DNA of 64,000 nucleotides from positions 6,014,001-6,078,000 of the forward strand of contig NZ_JBEJGY010000004.1 of NCBI RefSeq assembly GCF_040253615.1, given 5' to 3'. Every line of letters starts with the position of its first letter. The first letter of the stretch is position 1. Made by a program: the position numbers and the translations under genes. The DNA comes from Streptomyces sp. Edi4 (GTDB taxonomy: Bacteria; Actinomycetota; Actinomycetes; Streptomycetales; Streptomycetaceae). The notes under the pieces are model-generated. The model was not told where the DNA came from. It saw only the letters and a list, made by a program, of their open reading frames with translations, and searched no databases. Below are positions 33,845 through 41,393 of this stretch, one piece after another.

Positions 33845-34804
33845 GTGCAGCGCTGGCGTGGCTTGGAGGACATCCCCCAGGACTGGGGACGCAGCGTCGT
33901 CACCATCGGCTCCTACGACGGGGTGCACCGCGGACACCAGCTGATCATCGGCCGGGCCGTGGACCGTGCCCGCGCCCTGGGGGTGCCCTCGGTCGTGGTC
34001 ACCTTCGATCCGCACCCCAGCGAGGTCGTGCGCCCCGGCAGCCACCCGCCGCTGCTCGCCCCGCACCACCGGCGCGCCGAGCTGATGGCCGAGCTCGGCG
34101 TCGACGCGCTGCTCATCCTCCCCTTCACCAGCGAGTTCTCGCAGCTCTCGGCCGCCGAGTTCGTCGTGAAGGTGCTGGTCGAGCAGTTGCACGCCAAGCT
34201 CGTGGTGGAGGGCCCGAACTTCCGCTTCGGGCACAAGGCGGCCGGCAACGTCGAGGTGCTGGCCGAGCTCGGCCGTACCTACGACTACGAGGTCGAGGTC
34301 ATCGACCTGCGGGTGCGCGGCGAGGCGGGCGGCGGCGAGCCGTTCTCCTCCACGCTGACCCGCCGCCTCGTGGCCGCCGGCGACATCGAGGGCGCCGCCG
34401 AAATCCTCGGCCGCCCGCACCGCGTGGAGGGCGTCGTCGTGCGCGGCGCCCAGCGCGGGCGCGAACTCGGCTACCCCACGGCCAACGTCGAGACGCTGCC
34501 GCACACCGCGATCCCCGCCGACGGCGTGTACGCGGGCTGGCTCACGGCCGACGGCGAGAGGATGCCGGCGGCGATCTCGGTCGGCACCAACCCGCAGTTC
34601 GCGGGCACCGAGCGCACGGTGGAGGCGTACGCCATCGACCGCGTCGGCCTCGACCTGTACGGCCTGCACGTCGCCGTCGACTTCCTCGCCTATGTGCGCG
34701 GCATGGCCACGTTCGACTCCATCGAGGACCTGCTGGTGGCGATCGGCAACGACGTGAAGCGGTCCACGGAACTGATCGAGGCGTACGAGGCCGGGCGCAA
34801 CTGA
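33845..34804 (+). CDS. ribF: Bifunctional riboflavin kinase/FMN adenylyltransferase
   Basis: A 319-residue enzyme that makes FMN from riboflavin and then FAD. The N-terminal adenylyltransferase has GSYDGVHRGHQLII (nucleotidyl-transferase HxGH-type site) and VTFDPHP. The C-terminal kinase has RGRELGYPTANVE and DGVYAGW. The GTG at 33845 is preceded by GGAG. It lies 44 bases downstream of the peptidase-NTPase gene. In many actinomycetes ribF follows truB closely, so the large gene appears inserted into the operon. Confidence 0.94.
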   Translation: MQRWRGLEDIPQDWGRSVVTIGSYDGVHRGHQLIIGRAVDRARALGVPSVVVTFDPHPSEVVRPGSHPPLLAPHHRRAELMAELGVDALLILPFTSEFSQLSAAEFVVKVLVEQLHAKLVVEGPNFRFGHKAAGNVEVLAELGRTYDYEVEVIDLRVRGEAGGGEPFSSTLTRRLVAAGDIEGAAEILGRPHRVEGVVVRGAQRGRELGYPTANVETLPHTAIPADGVYAGWLTADGERMPAAISVGTNPQFAGTERTVEAYAIDRVGLDLYGLHVAVDFLAYVRGMATFDSIEDLLVAIGNDVKRSTELIEAYEAGRN

Positions 34805-34986
34805 CGCCCGGGTACCTTTCACCCGTCCAACCGGTCAAACCCTGGTCAACCAGTGACCTGAAACCGTCCAAGTCCTGGCATCCATTGCGCATGGGTGCAG
34901 GGTATGGGCGGTTTTTGTCGTACCAGGGCTGCCGCGCTCCGCGTAGCTTGAAGCGTGAGTCAACCCATCCCACAAGGGGGAAAAGC

Positions 34987-35382
34987 GTGGGCGAGCAGCC
35001 CGTGTCCCGCCTCCTCGGCCTGATCGGTGACGCGCCGGAGCAGGGCCCGCAACCGGGCGTACCGCCTTACCACACGCCGGTGTTCATACCGGCGCACCCG
35101 CGCTACCCCGGCGGCGGAGCGGCGCCGTGCGTGGACTATGAACTCCTGGCGCGCCCCTCGGGACCGCCCGTCCCGGTCGCGTTCACCACGCTGCGCGGCC
35201 TCGTTGACGCGCTCGGCCCGGCCCAGCCCTGGATCGCCGTCTCACTGGGCCCGTTCGCCGAGGCGATGCGGCAGGCCGGCCTGCCCAGAGTATGGCTCGA
35301 TCCGGTGGTCGCCCCGGGCGGTCGCAGGTGGCGGGCCGAGGACCTGGTACGTGCCTACGGCGGCGAGGAGGCCCCGGCATGA
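34987..35382 (+). CDS. SseB-like protein
   Basis: A 131-residue protein. The sequence HTPVFIPAHPRYPGG, a central VPVAFTTLRGLVDALG and the final VWLDPVVAPGG-RWRAEDLV match the SseB-like/SAV_915-type family of small actinobacterial proteins. The GTG at 34987 follows AAGGGGG. No signal peptide or membrane helix is seen. The stop overlaps the next start by ATGA, so this is the first gene of a coupled cassette that ends with the membrane protein at 37492. Related proteins are common beside T7SS-linked genes in streptomycetes; the role is not known. Confidence 0.7.
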   Translation: MGEQPVSRLLGLIGDAPEQGPQPGVPPYHTPVFIPAHPRYPGGGAAPCVDYELLARPSGPPVPVAFTTLRGLVDALGPAQPWIAVSLGPFAEAMRQAGLPRVWLDPVVAPGGRRWRAEDLVRAYGGEEAPA

Positions 35383-35681
35383 GTGCCGACCTGAAGCTGG
35401 TCCTCGCGGACCTGGACGCGATGACGGGCGCCTTCCACAAGGCGGCCCAGGACTATCGCACGCTGCACCAGAACGTGACGCCGACAGTCGCGGGCTCCGG
35501 AGACGCCGGGTGCGACGCCGCGATCAAGGCGGTGGCCGACCTCATCGCGGGTCTGCACGACAAGCTGTCGGACCGGCTCGACGACCGCGGCGACAAACTG
35601 CGGTACGCGCACGACTCGATGCGGCGCCACGACATCGACGTACACGGCCTGTTCGACGACCTCATGAAGGACCGCACATGA
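35379..35681 (+). CDS. WXG100-like small helical protein
   Basis: A 100-residue, all-helical protein with no signal peptide (SADLKLVLADLDAMTGAFHKA then a second long amphipathic helix AAIKAVADLIAGLHDKLSD). Its size and helix-turn-helix layout match WXG100-type partners of type VII secreted proteins, although the W-x-G turn itself is not clear (VAGSGDAGCDA occupies it). It overlaps the SseB-like gene by four bases and is ten bases from the putative effector. The likely job is chaperone or co-secretion partner. Confidence 0.6.
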   Translation: MSADLKLVLADLDAMTGAFHKAAQDYRTLHQNVTPTVAGSGDAGCDAAIKAVADLIAGLHDKLSDRLDDRGDKLRYAHDSMRRHDIDVHGLFDDLMKDRT

Positions 35682-35691
35682 AGGACCGCGC
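35664..35691 (+). repeat. 14-bp tandem duplication carrying a ribosome binding site
   Basis: ATGAAGGACCGCAC at 35664-35677 is followed at once by ATGAAGGACCGCGC at 35678-35691, and the effector ATG starts at 35692. The second copy supplies AAGGA as Shine-Dalgarno sequence six bases from the start, while the first encodes the last codons of the upstream gene. The duplication thus appears to have created the translation start of the effector. Confidence 0.8.
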
Positions 35692-36999
35692 ATGACGGAC
35701 AGCTGGGTCGGCGGTGACATCGGCGCGCTGCGCACCATGGGGGAGGCCTACAAGAAGGCCAAGACCGACCTGGAATCCATCGTGAAGCCACTGAGTGGCA
35801 GCGTCGAAGCGCTCGCCAAGGACACGGGGTGGCGGGGCGAGGCGGCGGAGTCGTTCCGCGCCAAGTGGACCGAGGACGCCATGACGGCGGGCGGCTTCGC
35901 CGAACTGGTCCAGGCGACCGGCGAGATCCTCACCGACCTCGCGGACCGCCTCGGCACGGCGGAGGCCGCGCTCCAGAACGCGGAGGACGTCGCGGTGCGG
36001 GCCGGAGCGCCGATCCTGCCCATGGGCGTACCCGGCCAGATGATGACCAGCACCCGGCCGAGCGCCGACGAGCAGAAGGCCATCAAGGCCCTCACCGACT
36101 ACGGCACCGTACGGAACGAAATCCTGCACACCGCCCAACAGGCCCGCCTGGACGCGGCGGAGGCCCTGCAGAAGCTGTACGCGGAAGACACCGCGGCGGT
36201 CTCGCCCGGGGACAAGGTCACCATCGCGGACTATGTCCGCGGCCTGTACGCCTACGACTCCGAGCGGACACGGGTCAAGGGGAGCCGTGCCGCCACGCTC
36301 CTGGACGACGCCAAGAAGGAAGCCGACGACGCGAAGAAGGACCTGCGCGCCGAACGCAAGACGTGGCAGAAGGCGGGCAAGGCCCTGCCCGACGACGCCG
36401 CGGCCCGCGTCGCCTACAAGGACGCGCTGAGCAAGCTCGACAGTCTGGAGACGGACATCGCCCGTGGTGAGCAGGGCAGTTCGAAGCTGCCCTACGACCA
36501 CGTCCTCAACACCAAGGTCGCGGACGTGGCGGAGACGCTGCGGGCGGGCAGGGCTCTGGAGAGCGTTCCGGAGTTCCTGCGGGAGCTTCCCGTGGTGGAC
36601 GTCGCCGCCGCGGGGGTGTGCGGGCTCGTGGAAGCCAAGGACGACCACGACAAGGGGTGGTCGTGGACGCACTCCGTGGTGGTCGACGGAGGGGCCGCCC
36701 TCGGGGGGCTCGCGGCGGGTGCGGGCGCGGTTGCCCTGGTGGCGTCCTCGGAGATCAGCGTTCCGGTCATCGCGGTCGCGGGGGTGGGAGGTCTGGTCAT
36801 TATCGGTACCACCGACCTGATCGACGAAACCTTTCACGAGCACTGGAGCGAGGACATCCACGACCACGGAGTGGTCGGAGGGATCTGGCAGGGAACGAAG
36901 AATGTCGGCGCCAACACCTGGGACGATGTCAAGCGGCTGGGCCACGACGTCGGCGACACCGCAAAGAAGGCGTGGCATGGCTTCACGAGCCTCTTCTGA
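35692..36999 (+). CDS. Putative type VII secreted protein with glycine-rich hydrophobic C-terminus
   Basis: A 435-residue protein. The first 110 residues are a long helical hairpin with a WRG turn (Trp47) in TGWRGEAAESFRAKW, like the T7SS secretion signal found in large actinobacterial WXG/LXG-type effectors. The middle (about 120-310) is charged and coiled-coil-like. Residues 329-373 form a glycine-rich hydrophobic stretch (GGAALGGLAAGAGAVALVAS, then VPVIAVAGVGGLVIIG), followed by a charged tail. No signal peptide is present. This resembles T7SS toxins that insert into membranes. The next gene overlaps by 23 bases and codes for a membrane protein that may be its immunity partner. Confidence 0.65.
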   Translation: MTDSWVGGDIGALRTMGEAYKKAKTDLESIVKPLSGSVEALAKDTGWRGEAAESFRAKWTEDAMTAGGFAELVQATGEILTDLADRLGTAEAALQNAEDVAVRAGAPILPMGVPGQMMTSTRPSADEQKAIKALTDYGTVRNEILHTAQQARLDAAEALQKLYAEDTAAVSPGDKVTIADYVRGLYAYDSERTRVKGSRAATLLDDAKKEADDAKKDLRAERKTWQKAGKALPDDAAARVAYKDALSKLDSLETDIARGEQGSSKLPYDHVLNTKVADVAETLRAGRALESVPEFLRELPVVDVAAAGVCGLVEAKDDHDKGWSWTHSVVVDGGAALGGLAAGAGAVALVASSEISVPVIAVAGVGGLVIIGTTDLIDETFHEHWSEDIHDHGVVGGIWQGTKNVGANTWDDVKRLGHDVGDTAKKAWHGFTSLF

Positions 37000-37492
37000 C
37001 AGCGTGGCTCCCGCGAAACTGCCCCTCCTGGGTACCTCCTGGTACCGGCGGGGCGCGGGCTACTGGCTCCGACGCACCAGATCGGTGCTGGTCCAGTTCG
37101 CCTTCAGCGCCCTCTTCGGGCTGTTCTCGGTGGCTGTCTGGCAGCACATCGAATCGGGGCTGCCGCCCGGGTTGCACGCGGGTGCCGACATGGCCATGGG
37201 CGCACTGAGCCTGGGTTTCCTGGTGCGGGGATGGATCTGGGGACGGCGGACCATCCGAGCCAAGCTGGCCGCTCCGCCCACGCCCGAGCAGGCATGGCAA
37301 CTGCACCGGCTGGCGCGCGCGGGTCGGGGCAGCGCGGACCCGGACTTCGGCAGGCGCGGCGGCCCCCTGCTCTTCTTCGCGCCCTTCGTTCCGCCGTGCG
37401 TGGCGTGGTGGGTCGGCGCGACCTGCGCAACCCAGTTCGTCCGCGAGACGCCCGCCGAGGCCGGCGCCCGCAAGGCGCTCAGTCGTTCCTGA
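36977..37492 (+). CDS. Three-helix membrane protein, candidate immunity partner
   Basis: A 171-residue membrane protein with helices at about 36-55, 70-89 and 129-151 and a basic N-terminus. The ATG at 36977 has AGAAGG eight bases upstream and lies inside the end of the effector gene, giving a 23-base overlap in a different frame. Tight coupling downstream of a secreted protein with a membrane-active-looking end is the usual position of an immunity gene. No family was recognised. Its 3' end overlaps the convergent ABC ATPase gene by 14 bases. Confidence 0.65.
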   Translation: MASRASSDSVAPAKLPLLGTSWYRRGAGYWLRRTRSVLVQFAFSALFGLFSVAVWQHIESGLPPGLHAGADMAMGALSLGFLVRGWIWGRRTIRAKLAAPPTPEQAWQLHRLARAGRGSADPDFGRRGGPLLFFAPFVPPCVAWWVGATCATQFVRETPAEAGARKALSRS

Positions 37493-38471
37493 CCGCCGCC
37501 GCCCAGTGGCACGCCACCCGGGCCGCCGTGCCGCCCGCCAGGACCGGCAGGTCCTCGGTGCGGCAGAGGTCCGCCACGCCCGCGCAGCCGGCCTCGCCGG
37601 ATGCCAGGACCGGGCAGCGCGCGTGGAAGCGGCAGCCGGCCGGGATCCTGGCCGGGTCCGGCGGCTCGCCCGTGAGGACCGCAGGGACGCCCGGTGTCTC
37701 CGGCAGGACCGACAACAAGGCCCGCGTATAAGGGTGCCGGGGGCGGAGCAGGACGTCCTCGACCGGGCCCGTCTCCACGACGCGGCCCAGGTACATCACC
37801 GCCACCCGGTCCGCGATGTTCCAGGCGAGCCCGAGATCGTGGGTCACCACCAGGGCGGACAGGCCCAGTTCGTCCCGCAGGCGCAGCAGCAGGGCCAGGA
37901 TCTCGCCGCGCACCGAGGCGTCGAGGGAGGCCACCGGCTCGTCGGCGACGATCAGTTCGGGGGACAGGACGAGCGCGCCCGCGATCACCACGCGCTGACG
38001 CTGGCCCCCCGACAGCTCGTGCGGAAAGCGCGGGAAGAACCGTTCCGGCGGCCGCAGCCCCGCCCGGGACAGCGCCCCCGCCACCAACCCCCGCTCGTCG
38101 CCCGGCACTTGGTGGACGCGCAGTCCCTCGGCGACCGCCTCGTACACCGTGTGGCGGGGGTTGAGCGAGCCGCTGGGATCCTGGAGCACCAGCTGGGCCC
38201 GCCTGCGGTACGCCTTGAGCGCCCGGGGGTGGTTCCTCAGCGGAACGCCGTCGAAGCTCACCCCGCCCGCGCTCGGGACGACCAGGCCGAGCAGCGCGCG
38301 CGCCAGCGTCGTCTTGCCGCAGCCCGACTCGCCGACCAGAGCCACGATCTCGCCCCGGCCCACGGTGAGTTCGACGCCGTCGACCGCGCGGGCCGGTGGG
38401 CCGCCGCGCCGGCCGGGGAAGGTGACGTGCAGGCCGCTGGCGCTGAGCAGCGCGGACGCCGGGGCGGTCAT
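37479..38471 (-). CDS. Oligopeptide ABC transporter ATP-binding protein (DppF/OppF type)
   Basis: A 330-residue ATPase of a peptide importer. Walker A is GESGCGKTT, the ABC signature is LSGGQRQRV, and Walker B is LIVADEPVASLD. The C-terminal extension has the cysteine-bearing GCRFHARCP region typical of OppD/F-type subunits, which hold an iron-sulfur cluster or structural site. The ATG overlaps the stop of the paralogous ATPase gene by four bases. It is the last gene of the five-gene importer operon. Confidence 0.9.
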   Translation of the reverse strand: MTAPASALLSASGLHVTFPGRRGGPPARAVDGVELTVGRGEIVALVGESGCGKTTLARALLGLVVPSAGGVSFDGVPLRNHPRALKAYRRRAQLVLQDPSGSLNPRHTVYEAVAEGLRVHQVPGDERGLVAGALSRAGLRPPERFFPRFPHELSGGQRQRVVIAGALVLSPELIVADEPVASLDASVRGEILALLLRLRDELGLSALVVTHDLGLAWNIADRVAVMYLGRVVETGPVEDVLLRPRHPYTRALLSVLPETPGVPAVLTGEPPDPARIPAGCRFHARCPVLASGEAGCAGVADLCRTEDLPVLAGGTAARVACHWAAAVRND

Positions 38472-39436
38472 CGCGTACTCCCCGCCGGCGGCTCCACATG
38501 TACGCAGGCCGCCAGGTGGCCGGGGCCCGCGGGGCGCAGCGGCTGGTCGTGCGTGGCGCAGACGCCGGCCGCGACCGGGCAGCGCGGATGGAAGGCGCAG
38601 CCCGGCGGCAGCGCGCCCGGATCGGGCGGATCGCCCGGCAGACCACGTGGCGCGCGGCGCGTGGCGGGGTCGCCGACGCGGGGGAAGGCGGCGGACAGGG
38701 CCCGGCCGTAGGGGTGGTGGGCCGCCGTGTGCACCGCGCGCGCCGGGCCCTCCTCGACGACGCGCCCCGCGTACATCACCGCGAGCCGGTCGCACGTGCC
38801 GGCCAGGACCGAAAGATCGTGGCTGATCATCAGCAGGCTGATGCCCTGGTCGGCCACCAGGGCCTCGATCAGGCGCAGGATCTGGGCCTGGATCATCACA
38901 TCGAGCGCCGTGGTCGGTTCGTCCGCCACGATCAGGCCGGGCGAGCAGGCGAGCGCCATCGCGATCATCACACGCTGGCGCTGGCCGCCGGACAGTTCGT
39001 GCGGGTGGGCGCCGGCGCACGCGGCGGGCAGGCCCACCTGTTCGAGCAGGTCACCGACGCGGGCCCGGGCCCCGGCGGGGCTCGCGAGGCCGTGCAGCAC
39101 GATCGGCTCGGCGATCTGGTCGCCGACGCGGTGCACCGCGTTCAGCGCGTGCATCGCGCCCTGGAAGACGATGGACGCGCCCGCCCAGCGCACCGCCCGC
39201 AGTCGGCCCCACCGCATCGTCAGGACGTCCTCGCCGTCCAGCAGCAGCGACCCCGACAGCGTCGCCGAGGAGGGGAGCAGCCGCAGCAACGCCATCGCCA
39301 GTGTCGACTTGCCGCAGCCGGACTCGCCCGCGATGCCCAGCTTGCGGCCTGGCTGGATCGTGAGGTCTACCCCGCGCACGGCCGCGACGCCGCCCGCGTA
39401 GGTGACGTGCAGATCCTTGATCTCCAGCAGACTCAC
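38468..39436 (-). CDS. Oligopeptide ABC transporter ATP-binding protein (DppD/OppD type)
   Basis: A 322-residue ATPase, the second of the pair. Walker A is GESGCGKST, the signature LSGGQRQRV and Walker B LIVADEPTTALD. The C-terminal GCAFHPRCP region is present. The GTG at 39436 overlaps the permease stop by GTGA, which fixes the start; a longer in-frame extension is spurious. Acts with the DppF-type partner as a heterodimer energising peptide uptake. Confidence 0.9.
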   Translation of the reverse strand: MSLLEIKDLHVTYAGGVAAVRGVDLTIQPGRKLGIAGESGCGKSTLAMALLRLLPSSATLSGSLLLDGEDVLTMRWGRLRAVRWAGASIVFQGAMHALNAVHRVGDQIAEPIVLHGLASPAGARARVGDLLEQVGLPAACAGAHPHELSGGQRQRVMIAMALACSPGLIVADEPTTALDVMIQAQILRLIEALVADQGISLLMISHDLSVLAGTCDRLAVMYAGRVVEEGPARAVHTAAHHPYGRALSAAFPRVGDPATRRAPRGLPGDPPDPGALPPGCAFHPRCPVAAGVCATHDQPLRPAGPGHLAACVHVEPPAGSTR

Positions 39437-40335
39437 CGGACCCCCAGCTTCGGGTTGAGGACGGCTTCGACGGCCCGGCCGCACAGCGTGAAGGACAGCG
39501 CCACCAGGGCGATCGCGATGCCGGGCGGCGCCAGGTACCACCAGTGTCCCGAGGAGACCGCGCCCGCCTCACGGGCGTCCTGGAGCATGCCGCCCCAGGA
39601 GACCACCGTCGGATCCCCGAGGCCGAGGAAGGCGAGGGTTGCCTCGGTGAGGATGGCGTTGGAGATGCCGAGCGTGGTCTGCGCCAGGACCAGCGGCAGC
39701 ACGTTCGGCAGTACATGACGGCTCATGACGTGGCGGTGGCCACCGCCGAGCGCGCGGGCCCGTTCGACGTACGGGCGTGACTCCACCGCGATGGTCTGCG
39801 CCCGCACCAGGCGAGCCGTCGTCGGCCAGGACGTCACGCCGATCGCCAGGACCACCGTCCACACACTGTGCGCCATGACGGTGGCCAGCACGATGGCGAG
39901 CACCAGCGTCGGCATCACGAGGAACCAGTCGGTGATCCGCATCAGCACCGTGGCGAGCCAGCCCCCGTAGTGCCCCGCGAGGATCCCGGCCAGGGCGCCG
40001 ATCGCCACGCTCAGGGCCGCCGCGAGCAGCCCGACCGCGAGCGAGACCCGGGCGCCCCAGACCAGCAGGCCGAGCAGCGGACGCCCGAACTGGTCGGTGC
40101 CGAGCGGGAACCGCGCACTGGGGGACTCAAGGGCCCCGCCGGGCGCCCGGGTCACGCTCTGGATGTCCCCGCCGACGGTGAGCGGCGCCGTCAGCGCGAT
40201 CAGCGCGATCGCCGCGAGAGCGAGCAGCCCGCAGAGTCCGGCGCGGCGCACCCGGTAGGCGCGCCAGAACCGGGCGAAGGAGTCACGGCGGCGCGCCCAC
40301 ACCAGCGAGCCGACGGCATCAGGGGTCGTCGTCAT
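39433..40335 (-). CDS. Oligopeptide ABC transporter permease (DppC/OppC type)
   Basis: A 300-residue permease with six membrane helices. The N-terminal helix is followed by a periplasmic loop (FPLGTDQFGRPLL) that is characteristic of the DppC/OppC family. The EAA coupling loop reads YVERARALGGGHRHVMSRHV. The ATG at 40335 overlaps the stop of the DppB-type gene by four bases. Confidence 0.9.
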   Translation of the reverse strand: MTTTPDAVGSLVWARRRDSFARFWRAYRVRRAGLCGLLALAAIALIALTAPLTVGGDIQSVTRAPGGALESPSARFPLGTDQFGRPLLGLLVWGARVSLAVGLLAAALSVAIGALAGILAGHYGGWLATVLMRITDWFLVMPTLVLAIVLATVMAHSVWTVVLAIGVTSWPTTARLVRAQTIAVESRPYVERARALGGGHRHVMSRHVLPNVLPLVLAQTTLGISNAILTEATLAFLGLGDPTVVSWGGMLQDAREAGAVSSGHWWYLAPPGIAIALVALSFTLCGRAVEAVLNPKLGVR

Positions 40336-41390
40336 CGGCCCACCCGGGGATCGAGCAGCGGATACACCAGATCGGCCAGCAGGTTCAGCACGATCATCGC
40401 GCCGGCGAACACCATGAACAGGCCCTGCACCAGCGGGAGATCGGGCACGCTCAGCGCCTGGTAGAACAGCCCGCCAAGACCCGGCCAGGAGAACACCGTC
40501 TCCACCAGGACCGAGCCGGCCGCCACATGGCCCAGGTTGATGAACAGCATGGTGACCGTGGGCAGCAGCGCGTTGGGCACCGCGTGCCTGCGGCGCACCG
40601 CGACATCGCGCAGCCCCTTCGCGCGGGCCGTCGTCAGATAGTCGCCGCCCATCTCGTCCAGCAGCGAGGACCGCATGACGAGCAGGGTCTGGGCGTACTG
40701 CACCGCGACCAGCGTGACCACCGGCAGCACCAGATGGTGCGCCGTGTCCAGGACGTACCCGAAGCCGCTCGTGTCGCCCGACGCCATGCCCCCGGTCGGG
40801 AACAGACCCGGAACGGGGCCCGCGCCCACCGAGAACGTGATGATGAGCAGCAGCCCGAGCCAGAACGAGGGCACCGACCACAGCGTCAGGGCGAGCCCGG
40901 TGTTGAACCGGTCGCCGAGCCCGCCGTGCCGCCAGGCCGACCGGGTGCCGAGCAGGACGCCGAGCGCCGTGTAGAGCACCACGGCCGTTCCGGTCAGCAG
41001 CAGCGTGGCCGGCAGCTTCTCGGCGATGAGCGGACCGACCGGCGCGTGGAACTGGTAGGAGGTGCCCAGGTCGCCCGTGAGCGCCCGGCCGCAGTAGCGC
41101 GTGAACTGCCGCCACAGCGGCAGATCGAGCCCGAATTCGGCCCTGAGCGCCGCGAGTTGGGCATCGGAGACCTGGCGGCCGTGGGTCATGGTGCGGACCG
41201 GGTCGCCGGGAACGATCCGGAACAGGAAGAAGCTGGTGACCAGGACGGCGAGGAGCGAGACCACCGCTCCCGTCAGCCTGCCGCCCGCATACCGCAGACG
41301 GCCGAGCGCGAGCCCCGCCGCAGCCCGGCCCGGCCCGCCACGGGCCGTGGCCGCCACTGGGGGCGTCTCGGCCGAACTCGCCGCCGTCAC
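40332..41390 (-). CDS. Oligopeptide ABC transporter permease (DppB/OppB type)
   Basis: A 352-residue permease with six membrane helices. The N-terminal helix leads to FRIVPGDPVRTM, a DppB/OppB signature, and the EAA loop reads YLTTARAKGLRDVAVRRRHA. An extra Ala/Pro-rich N-terminus of about 30 residues precedes the first helix. It starts three bases after the substrate-binding-protein gene ends. Confidence 0.9.
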   Translation of the reverse strand: MTAASSAETPPVAATARGGPGRAAAGLALGRLRYAGGRLTGAVVSLLAVLVTSFFLFRIVPGDPVRTMTHGRQVSDAQLAALRAEFGLDLPLWRQFTRYCGRALTGDLGTSYQFHAPVGPLIAEKLPATLLLTGTAVVLYTALGVLLGTRSAWRHGGLGDRFNTGLALTLWSVPSFWLGLLLIITFSVGAGPVPGLFPTGGMASGDTSGFGYVLDTAHHLVLPVVTLVAVQYAQTLLVMRSSLLDEMGGDYLTTARAKGLRDVAVRRRHAVPNALLPTVTMLFINLGHVAAGSVLVETVFSWPGLGGLFYQALSVPDLPLVQGLFMVFAGAMIVLNLLADLVYPLLDPRVGR

Positions 41391-41393
41391 CGG

